Assembly (NCBI GenBank): GCA_041486365.1
Contig: JBGPLH010000195.1
Location: 1-6,382 of the forward strand
Direction of reading: 5' to 3'
DNA length: 6,382 nucleotides
Origin: JBGPLH01 sp041486365 [NCBI: Thermodesulfobacteriota bacterium]
Lineage (GTDB): Bacteria; JAUYMQ01
In this document: one piece after another, positions 1 to 4,644 of the stretch
Position numbering within the stretch: the first letter of the stretch is position 1
Layout of the letters: each line of letters starts with the position of its first letter
Translations under genes and position numbers: made by a program
The notes under the pieces: generated by a model
Database searches by the model: none
Seen by the model: only the letters and a program-made list of their open reading frames with translations
Told to the model about the DNA's origin: nothing

Positions 1-162
1 CCGGGGACCGCGGTCGTCCTGATGACCGCCTATTACCACGACAAGGATCACATCATCAAACGGAGCAGGATGAAGGGGCTCGAGGGAAGCGTGTTCAAGA
101 AGCCGATCAACCTGGAGCACCTGAAGAAGGTGATCGCCCAGGCGTGCAAACGCGCGGCCTGA
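1..162 (+). CDS. Response regulator receiver domain, C-terminal end (partial)
   Basis: Only the last 53 residues are inside the window, and the reading frame is open from base 1 to the TGA at 160-162. The visible part matches the end of a CheY-like receiver domain. A hydrophobic beta-4 strand ends in the switch Thr (VVLMTAY, Thr at visible residue 9). A basic helix follows, then beta-5 with the conserved Lys-Pro pair (FKKPI, residues 32-36) and a final amphipathic helix (LEHLKKVIAQA). In this family the Lys contacts the phosphorylated Asp, which lies upstream of the window. The protein ends directly after the receiver fold, so any output domain would have to be N-terminal, or the protein is a stand-alone receiver. 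A strong hairpin terminator follows 17 nt after the stop. The family call is fairly secure; the partner kinase and the target are unknown. Confidence 0.8.
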   Translation, partial: PGTAVVLMTAYYHDKDHIIKRSRMKGLEGSVFKKPINLEHLKKVIAQACKRAA

Positions 163-179
163 GCCGCGCGTCCCGCGAG

Positions 180-207
180 CGCCCGCCGGAGGCGGGCGTT
201 CTTCGTT
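180..207 (+). terminator. Rho-independent terminator after the response regulator
   Basis: A perfect 8-bp GC stem, CGCCCGCC (180-187) paired with GGCGGGCG (191-198), has a GGA loop and is followed by the T-rich stretch TTCTTCGTT (199-207). It lies between two convergent genes. The T-rich tail is on the plus-strand side, so it mainly serves the response regulator. The stem could also block minus-strand transcripts running out of the panE-like gene, but no T-run follows it in that direction. Confidence 0.75.
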
Positions 208-217
208 GGTGGAAGGC

Positions 218-1264
218 TCAGGCCAGCCCGAGCCGGCGGGCGACCTCGAGGCTGGAGAGGTCCGGCGGGGCGCCGCGCGACTCGGCCTCCTTCACGAGAT
301 CGCGGATCGCGCGGTTGTAGGGGGCGTGGAGTCCCTGCGACTCCGCGAGCCGCACGATCTCGCCGTTCAGGTACTCGATCTCCGTCGGGTGGCCCTTGGC
401 CAGGCTCTGCCACGTCGACCAGCGCGCCTCCGGATGGATCTTCACCAGCCACCGGACGACGATCCGGAGGAGGAAGGGCGGGAGGTTCATTGACAGGATC
501 CGGAGGAGACGGCTCGGATCGACCTTCGGGATCGTCTCGAGCCGGATCCCCGCCTCGCGACACACGCGCATCCCCTCCGCGAGGAGCGCCGCGGACACGC
601 GCCGCGCCACGGGGTCGGACACGCCTTCCTCGATGGACTGGCCGGTGAGCGCGCCGTAGCCGTTGTTCAGGTTGATGAGGAGTTTCGACCAGAGCAGCCC
701 CTCGATGCGCGGCGTCACGTGAACGGCGAGCCCCGCGCGCATCGCGTCGCGGCCGAAGGTCGCCATCTCGGGACCGAAGCGCCCGTCGCGGGATGTGGCG
801 CCGACCACAATTTCGCCCGACGTGGTCAGCAGCACGCGGCCCGGCTCGAGGAAGACGGCGTTGAAGATCACGCTGCCGCCGATGCCGCGCCCGGCGCCGA
901 GGGCCTCGTCGATCAGGTCCACGTTGCGCACGCCGTTCTGCAGCGACAGGATCGGCGCGCGCTGCGGCAGGAAGGGCGCGAGGGCAACGCAGGTGGCCGC
1001 CGTGTCCTGCGACTTCACGCACAGGAGCACAGCACCCGCGTCCTTCACCGCGTCGGGCGATTCCGCGGCGTCGAGCCGGACGCGGAAGGGACCGACGAGC
1101 CCGCCCACCTCGAGACCGGCGCGGCGGATCGCCTCGACGTGATCCTTCCGCCCGACGAGCGTCACGGGGAGTCCCGCGCGGGCGAGCATGCCGCCCACGA
1201 AGCTCCCCACCGCGCCCGCGCCCACCACGACGTATCGCAGGTGTCCTCCCGGGGTCCGGATCAT
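218..1264 (-). CDS. 2-dehydropantoate 2-reductase family protein (PanE/ApbA-like)
   Basis: The family reduces ketopantoate to pantoate with NADPH on the way to coenzyme A; paralogues act on other 2-keto acids. Numbered from the ATG at 1264, residues 9-37 form the Rossmann strand and glycine motif (GAGAVG, 15-20), with Arg39 where NADPH-binding members carry a basic residue. Lys84 (CVKSQ) and Asn110 (SLQNGV) are the usual N-domain active-site positions. Lys194 (WSKLLINLNN) is the catalytic lysine and Glu295 (TEIEYLNG) the substrate-binding glutamate. At 348 residues it is longer than the roughly 300-residue E. coli enzyme, owing to a hydrophobic and basic insert at about 250-280, seen in a long subfamily. 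The usual SS..D motif reads STWQS, so the Asp is Ser287. The first 8 residues precede the normal family start: a CTG at 1240-1238 with GGGAGG just upstream may be the true start. It is transcribed divergently from the SDR gene. The fold is secure; a role in pantothenate synthesis is not proven. Confidence 0.88.
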   Translation of the reverse strand: MIRTPGGHLRYVVVGAGAVGSFVGGMLARAGLPVTLVGRKDHVEAIRRAGLEVGGLVGPFRVRLDAAESPDAVKDAGAVLLCVKSQDTAATCVALAPFLPQRAPILSLQNGVRNVDLIDEALGAGRGIGGSVIFNAVFLEPGRVLLTTSGEIVVGATSRDGRFGPEMATFGRDAMRAGLAVHVTPRIEGLLWSKLLINLNNGYGALTGQSIEEGVSDPVARRVSAALLAEGMRVCREAGIRLETIPKVDPSRLLRILSMNLPPFLLRIVVRWLVKIHPEARWSTWQSLAKGHPTEIEYLNGEIVRLAESQGLHAPYNRAIRDLVKEAESRGAPPDLSSLEVARRLGLA

Positions 1265-1275
1265 CGCGAAGGCCC

Positions 1276-1304
1276 TTTATAGCCGCGCCCGGCGGGCACG
1301 GCAA
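1276..1304 (-). promoter_or_regulatory. Sigma70-type promoter of the panE-like gene
   Basis: On the minus strand there is a -35 box TTGCCG (1304-1299), a 17-bp spacer and a -10 box TATAAA (1281-1276). Transcription would start near 1269. That leaves only about 5 nt before the ATG at 1264 but about 28 nt, including GGGAGG, before the CTG at 1240. No experimental start is available. Confidence 0.6.
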
Positions 1305-1319
1305 CCGCGTCCGCGGTTG
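1302..1319. promoter_or_regulatory. Dyad operator candidate between divergent promoters
   Basis: CAACCGCGTCCGCGGTTG is a perfect inverted repeat with 8-bp arms and a 2-bp centre. Each arm contains the TTG of one of the two divergent -35 boxes, so a bound dimer would cover both. The dyad axis (1310.5) is exactly midway between the two -35 boxes and between the two -10 boxes. The regulator is unknown. The TetR protein encoded at 4036 has no visible copy of this motif in its own control region. Confidence 0.55.
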
Positions 1320-1345
1320 AAAGGCGAGGGGGGATCGGCTATCGT
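1317..1345 (+). promoter_or_regulatory. Sigma70-type promoter of the SDR gene
   Basis: A -35 box TTGAAA (1317-1322), a 17-bp spacer and a -10 box TATCGT (1340-1345) would give a transcript starting near 1352 with a leader of about 60 nt. The leader can form a 6-bp stem, GCCGCG (1348-1353) with CGCGGC (1378-1383). The ribosome binding site is AAGGAG (1399-1404), 7 nt before the ATG. Confidence 0.6.
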
Positions 1346-1411
1346 GTGCCGCGTTTTGGGGGCCCGGGGCAAGGTCCCGCGGCGGACTATCGATAACCAA
1401 GGAGTCTCGAC

Positions 1412-2329
1412 ATGCCGAACATCAGACTCGACGGCAAGGTGGCCGTCGTGACCGGCGCCGGCGGCGGCCTCGGACGCGCCCACGCGCTCCTGCTCGCCTC
1501 CCGCGGGGCCAGGGTGGTGGTGAACGATCTCGGCGGCTCGGTGGACGGGTCGGGGAAGAGCGCATCGATGGCTGATCACGTCGTCGAGGAGATCCGCAAG
1601 GCCGGCGGCGAGGCCGTGCCGAACTACGACAGCGTATCCACGGCGGAAGGCGGCAAGACGATCATCGAGACGGCGGTGAAGGCCTTCGGCCGGATCGACA
1701 TCCTGATCAACAACGCCGGGATCCTCCGCGACAAGTCGTTCTCCAACCTGACCGAGGAGATGTGGGACGCGGTCGTGGCGGTGCATCTGAAGGGCGCCTA
1801 CAACTGCACGAAGCCCGCCTTCGATCTCATGAAGGCGCAGAACCACGGGCGGATAGTCTTCACCACGTCGGGCACGGGGCTGTTCGGCAATTTCGGGCAG
1901 ACCAACTACGGCGCCGCCAAGCTCGGGCTCGTGGGCTTCGCGAACTCGCTCCGCCAGGAAGGGGCGAAGTACAACGTCCACTGCAACACGATTGCCCCCA
2001 TCGCCTTCACCCGGATGACCGAGAACCTCATGATGGGCGTGCCACCGGATCTCTTCGCGCCGGATCTCGTCTCGCCGCTCGTCGCCTACCTCGTGAGCGA
2101 CGACTGCGCCCTGAACGGCCAGGTCTTCGTGGTCGGCGGCGGCATGGTGGCGCGGGCTTTTATCGGCGAAACGCGAGGGGCCTACACGAACCACAAGAGC
2201 GCCCCGCCGACGCCCGAGTGGGTGTCCGATCACATCGACCAGATCATGGACGCGAAGGACTACACGATTCCCCAATCCGTGCAGGAGGACACGCTCAAGG
2301 TCGTCCAGCTCATGCAGAAGAGCAGCTAG
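1412..2329 (+). CDS. SDR-family NAD(P)-dependent oxidoreductase, MFE-2/Hsd4-like
   Basis: This is a classical short-chain dehydrogenase of 305 residues. The cofactor motif TGAGGGLG is at 14-21. Asp39 at the end of beta-2 (VVVNDLGG) points to NAD rather than NADP. NNAG is at 100-103, and the catalytic set is Ser153, Tyr166 and Lys170 (YGAAK). Phrases such as VVNDLGG, NAGILRDKSF, GNFGQTNY and VHCNTIAP, plus a C-terminal extension of about 65 residues after the Rossmann fold, resemble the (3R)-hydroxyacyl-CoA dehydrogenase unit of eukaryotic MFE-2/HSD17B4 and actinobacterial Hsd4A. A role in beta-oxidation of a CoA-linked substrate is therefore plausible (inference). No hydratase or SCP2 domain is attached. 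AAGGAG lies 7 nt upstream of the ATG, and a good promoter lies at 1317-1345. The orphan secreted protein follows after 13 nt, probably in the same transcript. Confidence 0.9.
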   Translation: MPNIRLDGKVAVVTGAGGGLGRAHALLLASRGARVVVNDLGGSVDGSGKSASMADHVVEEIRKAGGEAVPNYDSVSTAEGGKTIIETAVKAFGRIDILINNAGILRDKSFSNLTEEMWDAVVAVHLKGAYNCTKPAFDLMKAQNHGRIVFTTSGTGLFGNFGQTNYGAAKLGLVGFANSLRQEGAKYNVHCNTIAPIAFTRMTENLMMGVPPDLFAPDLVSPLVAYLVSDDCALNGQVFVVGGGMVARAFIGETRGAYTNHKSAPPTPEWVSDHIDQIMDAKDYTIPQSVQEDTLKVVQLMQKSS

Positions 2330-2342
2330 GGAGGAGGGATCG

Positions 2343-2885
2343 ATGAGCAGCCGGAACCGCGCACGCGTGCTTTGGGTCGGGATGGCGATCATGGTCGCGG
2401 CGGTGCTCTCGCCGTCCGCGGCGGGAGCGGGGATGAAGACCCCGCTCTGGGGCTGGAACGGCGACGAGTTCTCGCTCTGGCCCGTCGTGTACGTGGGGCA
2501 CGGGGGATTCAGCATCCCCGGCTTGCAGGTCACGGAAGACTCCTGGAGCATCCCGTTCATCCACAAGCAGGACAAGCCGACGGAGCGCTACGACGCGACG
2601 CCGATCTTCCACGACGAGAAGGGGGTGGAGGGCGTCGCGCTCGGGCCGCGCCGCGAGACCGTCAACGAGGGCGTGCAGGGAGTCGCGAACACGATCTTCG
2701 ACGTGCTGACGGTCGTGACCAACACCCGGCAGCTCGTCTCGGACGACAACGAGCAGTACGAGACCTACCGCGAGTACGGTGATCCGAACCAGCCGATCCC
2801 CGGGCAGGAGAAGGGGCCGGTGGCGACCCTGCCCCCGCCCGTGCCGGCGCCGCCCCAGGAGCCGGCTCCACCGGTGGAGCCCTGA
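2343..2885 (+). CDS. Small exported protein of unknown function
   Basis: I do not recognise a family for these 180 residues. Residues 1-29 look like a Sec signal peptide: Arg-rich start (SSRNRAR), hydrophobic core VLWVGMAIMVAAVL, and a likely AGA cleavage site at 27-29. There is no cysteine anywhere, so it is not a lipoprotein and forms no disulphides. The mature N-terminus is rich in Trp, Gly and aromatics (LWGWNGDEFSLWPVVYVGHG, 35-54). The middle, about 60-110, is charged. A short hydrophobic segment, GVANTIFDVLTVVTN, lies near 112-126. The last 20 residues or so are Pro-rich (PPPVPAPPQEPAPPVEP), like a flexible linker or wall/periplasm-spanning tail. AGGAGG lies 5 nt before the ATG. The gene starts 13 nt after the SDR stop, so the two are probably co-transcribed. 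It could be a periplasmic or outer-surface protein; nothing shows an activity. The signal peptide, codon use and ribosome binding site make it very likely a real gene. Confidence 0.82.
   Translation: MSSRNRARVLWVGMAIMVAAVLSPSAAGAGMKTPLWGWNGDEFSLWPVVYVGHGGFSIPGLQVTEDSWSIPFIHKQDKPTERYDATPIFHDEKGVEGVALGPRRETVNEGVQGVANTIFDVLTVVTNTRQLVSDDNEQYETYREYGDPNQPIPGQEKGPVATLPPPVPAPPQEPAPPVEP
2864..2881. repeat. Perfect 18-bp palindrome at the 3' end of the orphan gene
   Basis: GGCTCCACCGGTGGAGCC reads the same on both strands. It lies just before the stop codon and encodes part of the Pro-rich tail. As RNA it could fold with a 7-bp stem and a CCGG loop. No T-run follows, so it is unlikely to be a terminator by itself; it may protect the 3' end or arise from the Pro/Glu codons. 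Confidence 0.5.
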
Positions 2886-2916
2886 CGGGATCGCGGACGG
2901 CTCCAGAAGGTGCGTG

Positions 2917-2950
2917 AGCGCGGCGGCACGTCCGCCGCGCTGCGTTTGTG
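2917..2950 (+). terminator. Probable terminator of the SDR/orphan-protein transcript
   Basis: A perfect 10-bp stem, AGCGCGGCGG (2917-2926) with CCGCCGCGCT (2932-2941), has the 5-nt loop CACGT and is followed by GCGTTTGTG. The stem is very stable, but the T-tract is weak and interrupted, as is common in high-GC genomes. It lies 32 nt after the orphan gene's stop and 80 nt before the VOC gene, which suggests a separate transcript for the latter. Confidence 0.5.
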
Positions 2951-3020
2951 CGCCGGAACCGACCGCCGGGTCACGGGCGCCGCAGCTCGCGGTGATTCAC
3001 TTCCGGCGAATGAGGGCGGC

Positions 3021-3866
3021 ATGCTTGCGTGCGTCGATCGGATCCTCGTTGCGGTGAAGGACCTGGGGAAAGCGGCGGAGACCTACGCGGCGCTGCTCGG
3101 AACGGAGCAGCGATCCACGACGCGAAGCCGTGCGCTCGGTGCCCAGAGGCTCGTGCTCGCCCTCGGCGGGAGCGAGGTGGAGCTCCTGCAACCCGAGGGT
3201 GCGGGGCCGGTGCGGGAGTTCCTGGATCGCCGAGGCGAGGGGCTGTTCGCGGCGGGCCTGGCGTCGCGGGATCTGACGGCGCTCGTCGATCGACTGAAAT
3301 CCCGGGGCGTCCGGATCGCGAAGGAGGGCGGGCAGGCGCATATTGCCCCGGAGGACACCCGCGGGCTCCGGATCGTCCTGTCTCCGCTGCGCGAGCGCCA
3401 GGGCCCGGGGCCGGTGAAGCACCTCTACGAAGTGACCAACATGGTCTCCGACCGGCAGGCGGCGGCCGCGCGCTACACGGACCTCTTCGCCCTGGATCCC
3501 TCCCGCTTCTGTCCGATCACAAGTGAGGCCTTCGGCTACACCGGCGCGCTCCTCCTCTTCGATCCGCCCGCGCGGCTGGACCGCATCGAGCTCGCGCAGG
3601 TCGTCGATCCCGGCTCCGCGATGGGGCGCTTCGTGGCCAGGCACGGCGAGTCGCTCTATATGTGCTTCGTCCAGGCCGACGATCTGCGACCGATCGTCGG
3701 GCGGCTCGACGCCCGGGGCGCCCGCTGGGCCCAGGCCCCGAGCGAGATGAAGGCCGAGCACCTCTTCATCCATCCGTCGGGACTCCACGGGGTCCTCATG
3801 GGCGTCTCCCGCACGAACCATGCCTGGGTCTGGTCCGGCCGGCCGGAGCTGGCCGGGGTCATCTGA
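3021..3866 (+). CDS. Tandem VOC (glyoxalase/dioxygenase-fold) protein
   Basis: The start is ATG 3021, with GAGG (3012-3015) 5 nt upstream. The frame opens earlier, at GTG 2910, but that stretch is low-complexity and holds a terminator hairpin, while the VOC fold begins right at ATG 3021 (MLACVDRILVAVKDL). The 281-residue product has two beta-alpha-beta-beta-beta modules pairs. The first spans about 1-125 (VKDLGKAAETYAALLG, VELLQPEG, DLTALVDRLKSRGVRI). The second runs from about 132 (VKHLYEVTNMV, RIELAQVV, DDLRPIVGRLDARGARW, HPSGLHGVLMGV). VOC enzymes bind a divalent metal through His/Glu at the ends of these strands. Here Arg7 replaces the first His, FAA replaces the usual HHI-type strand in module 1, and Tyr and Met stand at the later positions of module 2. 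The protein may therefore be a binding or structural member rather than a metalloenzyme, or the ligands are shifted. No substrate can be assigned. Confidence 0.83.
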   Translation: MLACVDRILVAVKDLGKAAETYAALLGTEQRSTTRSRALGAQRLVLALGGSEVELLQPEGAGPVREFLDRRGEGLFAAGLASRDLTALVDRLKSRGVRIAKEGGQAHIAPEDTRGLRIVLSPLRERQGPGPVKHLYEVTNMVSDRQAAAARYTDLFALDPSRFCPITSEAFGYTGALLLFDPPARLDRIELAQVVDPGSAMGRFVARHGESLYMCFVQADDLRPIVGRLDARGARWAQAPSEMKAEHLFIHPSGLHGVLMGVSRTNHAWVWSGRPELAGVI

Positions 3867-3954
3867 GTCCGCCCACCGGCGTCTTTCTCCAGGTCCCTCC
3901 GTCGGGGATCCCTCCGTCATTTCAATCTGTTTGCCTCACCCTCCCGCTTTCCGG

Positions 3955-3996
3955 GCGCCGGCACTCCGCGCCGGCGCGGACTGGCGCGTGATTTTT
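3955..3996 (+). terminator. Hairpin region with T5 run between the VOC and tetR genes
   Basis: Two mutually exclusive folds are possible. One is an 8-bp stem, GCGCCGGC (3955-3962) with GCCGGCGC (3970-3977) and a 7-nt loop. The other is a 6-bp stem, CGCGCC (3967-3972) with GGCGCG (3983-3988), followed closely by TGATTTTT (3989-3996). The second has terminator geometry for the VOC transcript, though its 10-nt loop is long. Confidence 0.4.
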
Positions 3997-4028
3997 CGCT
4001 TGACCTGATATGACGAGCGTAATACCAA
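3997..4028 (+). promoter_or_regulatory. Candidate promoter/operator of the tetR operon
   Basis: This AT-richer patch sits directly before tetR. TTGACC (4000-4005) is a good -35 match. The -10 is unclear: TAATAC (4020-4025) is only 14 bp away, and TACCAA at 17 bp (4023-4028) is weak. A degenerate 23-bp inverted repeat, CGCT.G.C.T...A.G.C.AGCG (3997-4019, 7 of 11 pairs match), overlaps the -35 box and would suit TetR autoregulation. The repeat match is moderate and could be chance. Confidence 0.35.
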
Positions 4029-4035
4029 AGAGGGC

Positions 4036-4644
4036 ATGCGATACGCGAAGGGGCACAAGACGGAGACGCGGGGCCGCATCCTCAGGGCCGCGGCCCGGCG
4101 ATTCAGGGAGCAGGGGTTTCTCGGCGCCGGCGTCGACGACGTGATGCGCGAGGCGGGACTCACCGCCGGGGGCTTCTACGCGCACTTCGATTCCAAGCAC
4201 GCACTCCTGCGCGAGGTGCTCGCGCACGCGCTGCGGCAGACGCGCGAGGGGCTCTTCGCCGGGCTCGACGACGTTCGCGGCCTGGCCTGGCTCCGCGAGG
4301 TCGTGCGGCGCTATCTCAGCCGCGCGCACCGCGACGACGCTGCGGAGGGTTGCGCGTTGCCCGCGCTGGGCGCCGAGGTCGGGCGCATGGGCGGCGAGGC
4401 GCGAAAAACCTTCGAGGCGCATCTGCGCGATCTGATCGCGGAGGTCGAGAACAAGGCCCCCGCGTCCGCCACGCTCGACCCGCGAGATCGGGCGCTCGGC
4501 ACCCTCGCCCTCTTCGCCGGAAGTCTCATGCTCTCCCGCGCGGTCGCCGACCGCGCTCTCGCCGATCGCATCCTGCTCGCCTCCCGCCGGCTCGCGCTGG
4601 CGGGACTCGAAGAAGAACCCCCGTCCAGGGAGAAGAAGCCATGA
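4036..4644 (+). CDS. TetR/AcrR-family transcriptional regulator
   Basis: The product has 202 residues, the usual size for the family. The N-terminal DNA-binding domain spans about 8-55: helix 1 TRGRILRAAARRFREQG (11-27), then the helix-turn-helix VDDVMREAGLTAGGFYAHF (33-51) with the typical GGFYAHF recognition-helix end and Ser53-Lys54. The remainder is a helical ligand/dimer domain containing EGCALPALGAEVGR (104-117). This Gly-Cys motif is seen in the LmrA/YxaF-like branch of TetR proteins; Cys106 is the only cysteine. The start MRYAKGHKTETR matches the usual family beginning. The ribosome binding site is GAGG (4030-4033), only 2 nt from the ATG. The stop overlaps the start of the molybdoenzyme gene (ATGA, 4641-4644), so the two are co-transcribed and probably translationally coupled. 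It probably represses its own operon until an unknown, likely hydrophobic or CoA-linked, ligand binds (inference). Confidence 0.9.
   Translation: MRYAKGHKTETRGRILRAAARRFREQGFLGAGVDDVMREAGLTAGGFYAHFDSKHALLREVLAHALRQTREGLFAGLDDVRGLAWLREVVRRYLSRAHRDDAAEGCALPALGAEVGRMGGEARKTFEAHLRDLIAEVENKAPASATLDPRDRALGTLALFAGSLMLSRAVADRALADRILLASRRLALAGLEEEPPSREKKP

Noticed and set aside
1388-1395. Palindrome TATCGATA just before the SDR ribosome site
   Set aside because: An 8-bp palindrome is too short to stand out, and it has no second copy at a regulatory spacing.
48-1400. Minus-strand frame of 450 codons overlapping the panE-like gene
   Set aside because: It is in a different frame from the conserved PanE motifs, and its product is mostly Arg, Pro, Gly and Ala. 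It also crosses the response-regulator end and both terminator and promoter regions.
1277-2575. Minus-strand open frame (432 codons) across the SDR and orphan genes
   Set aside because: It runs antisense to clear SDR motifs, covers the divergent promoter region, and its product has the biased composition of a shadow frame.
2910-3020. Upstream GTG start extending the VOC protein by 37 residues
   Set aside because: The extension is low-complexity, lacks a good ribosome site, contains a terminator-like hairpin, and precedes the normal VOC start.
3894-3918. Direct repeat TCCCTCCGTC, two copies 15 bp apart
   Set aside because: Only two short copies in a GC-rich spacer, with no promoter or gene context to give them meaning.
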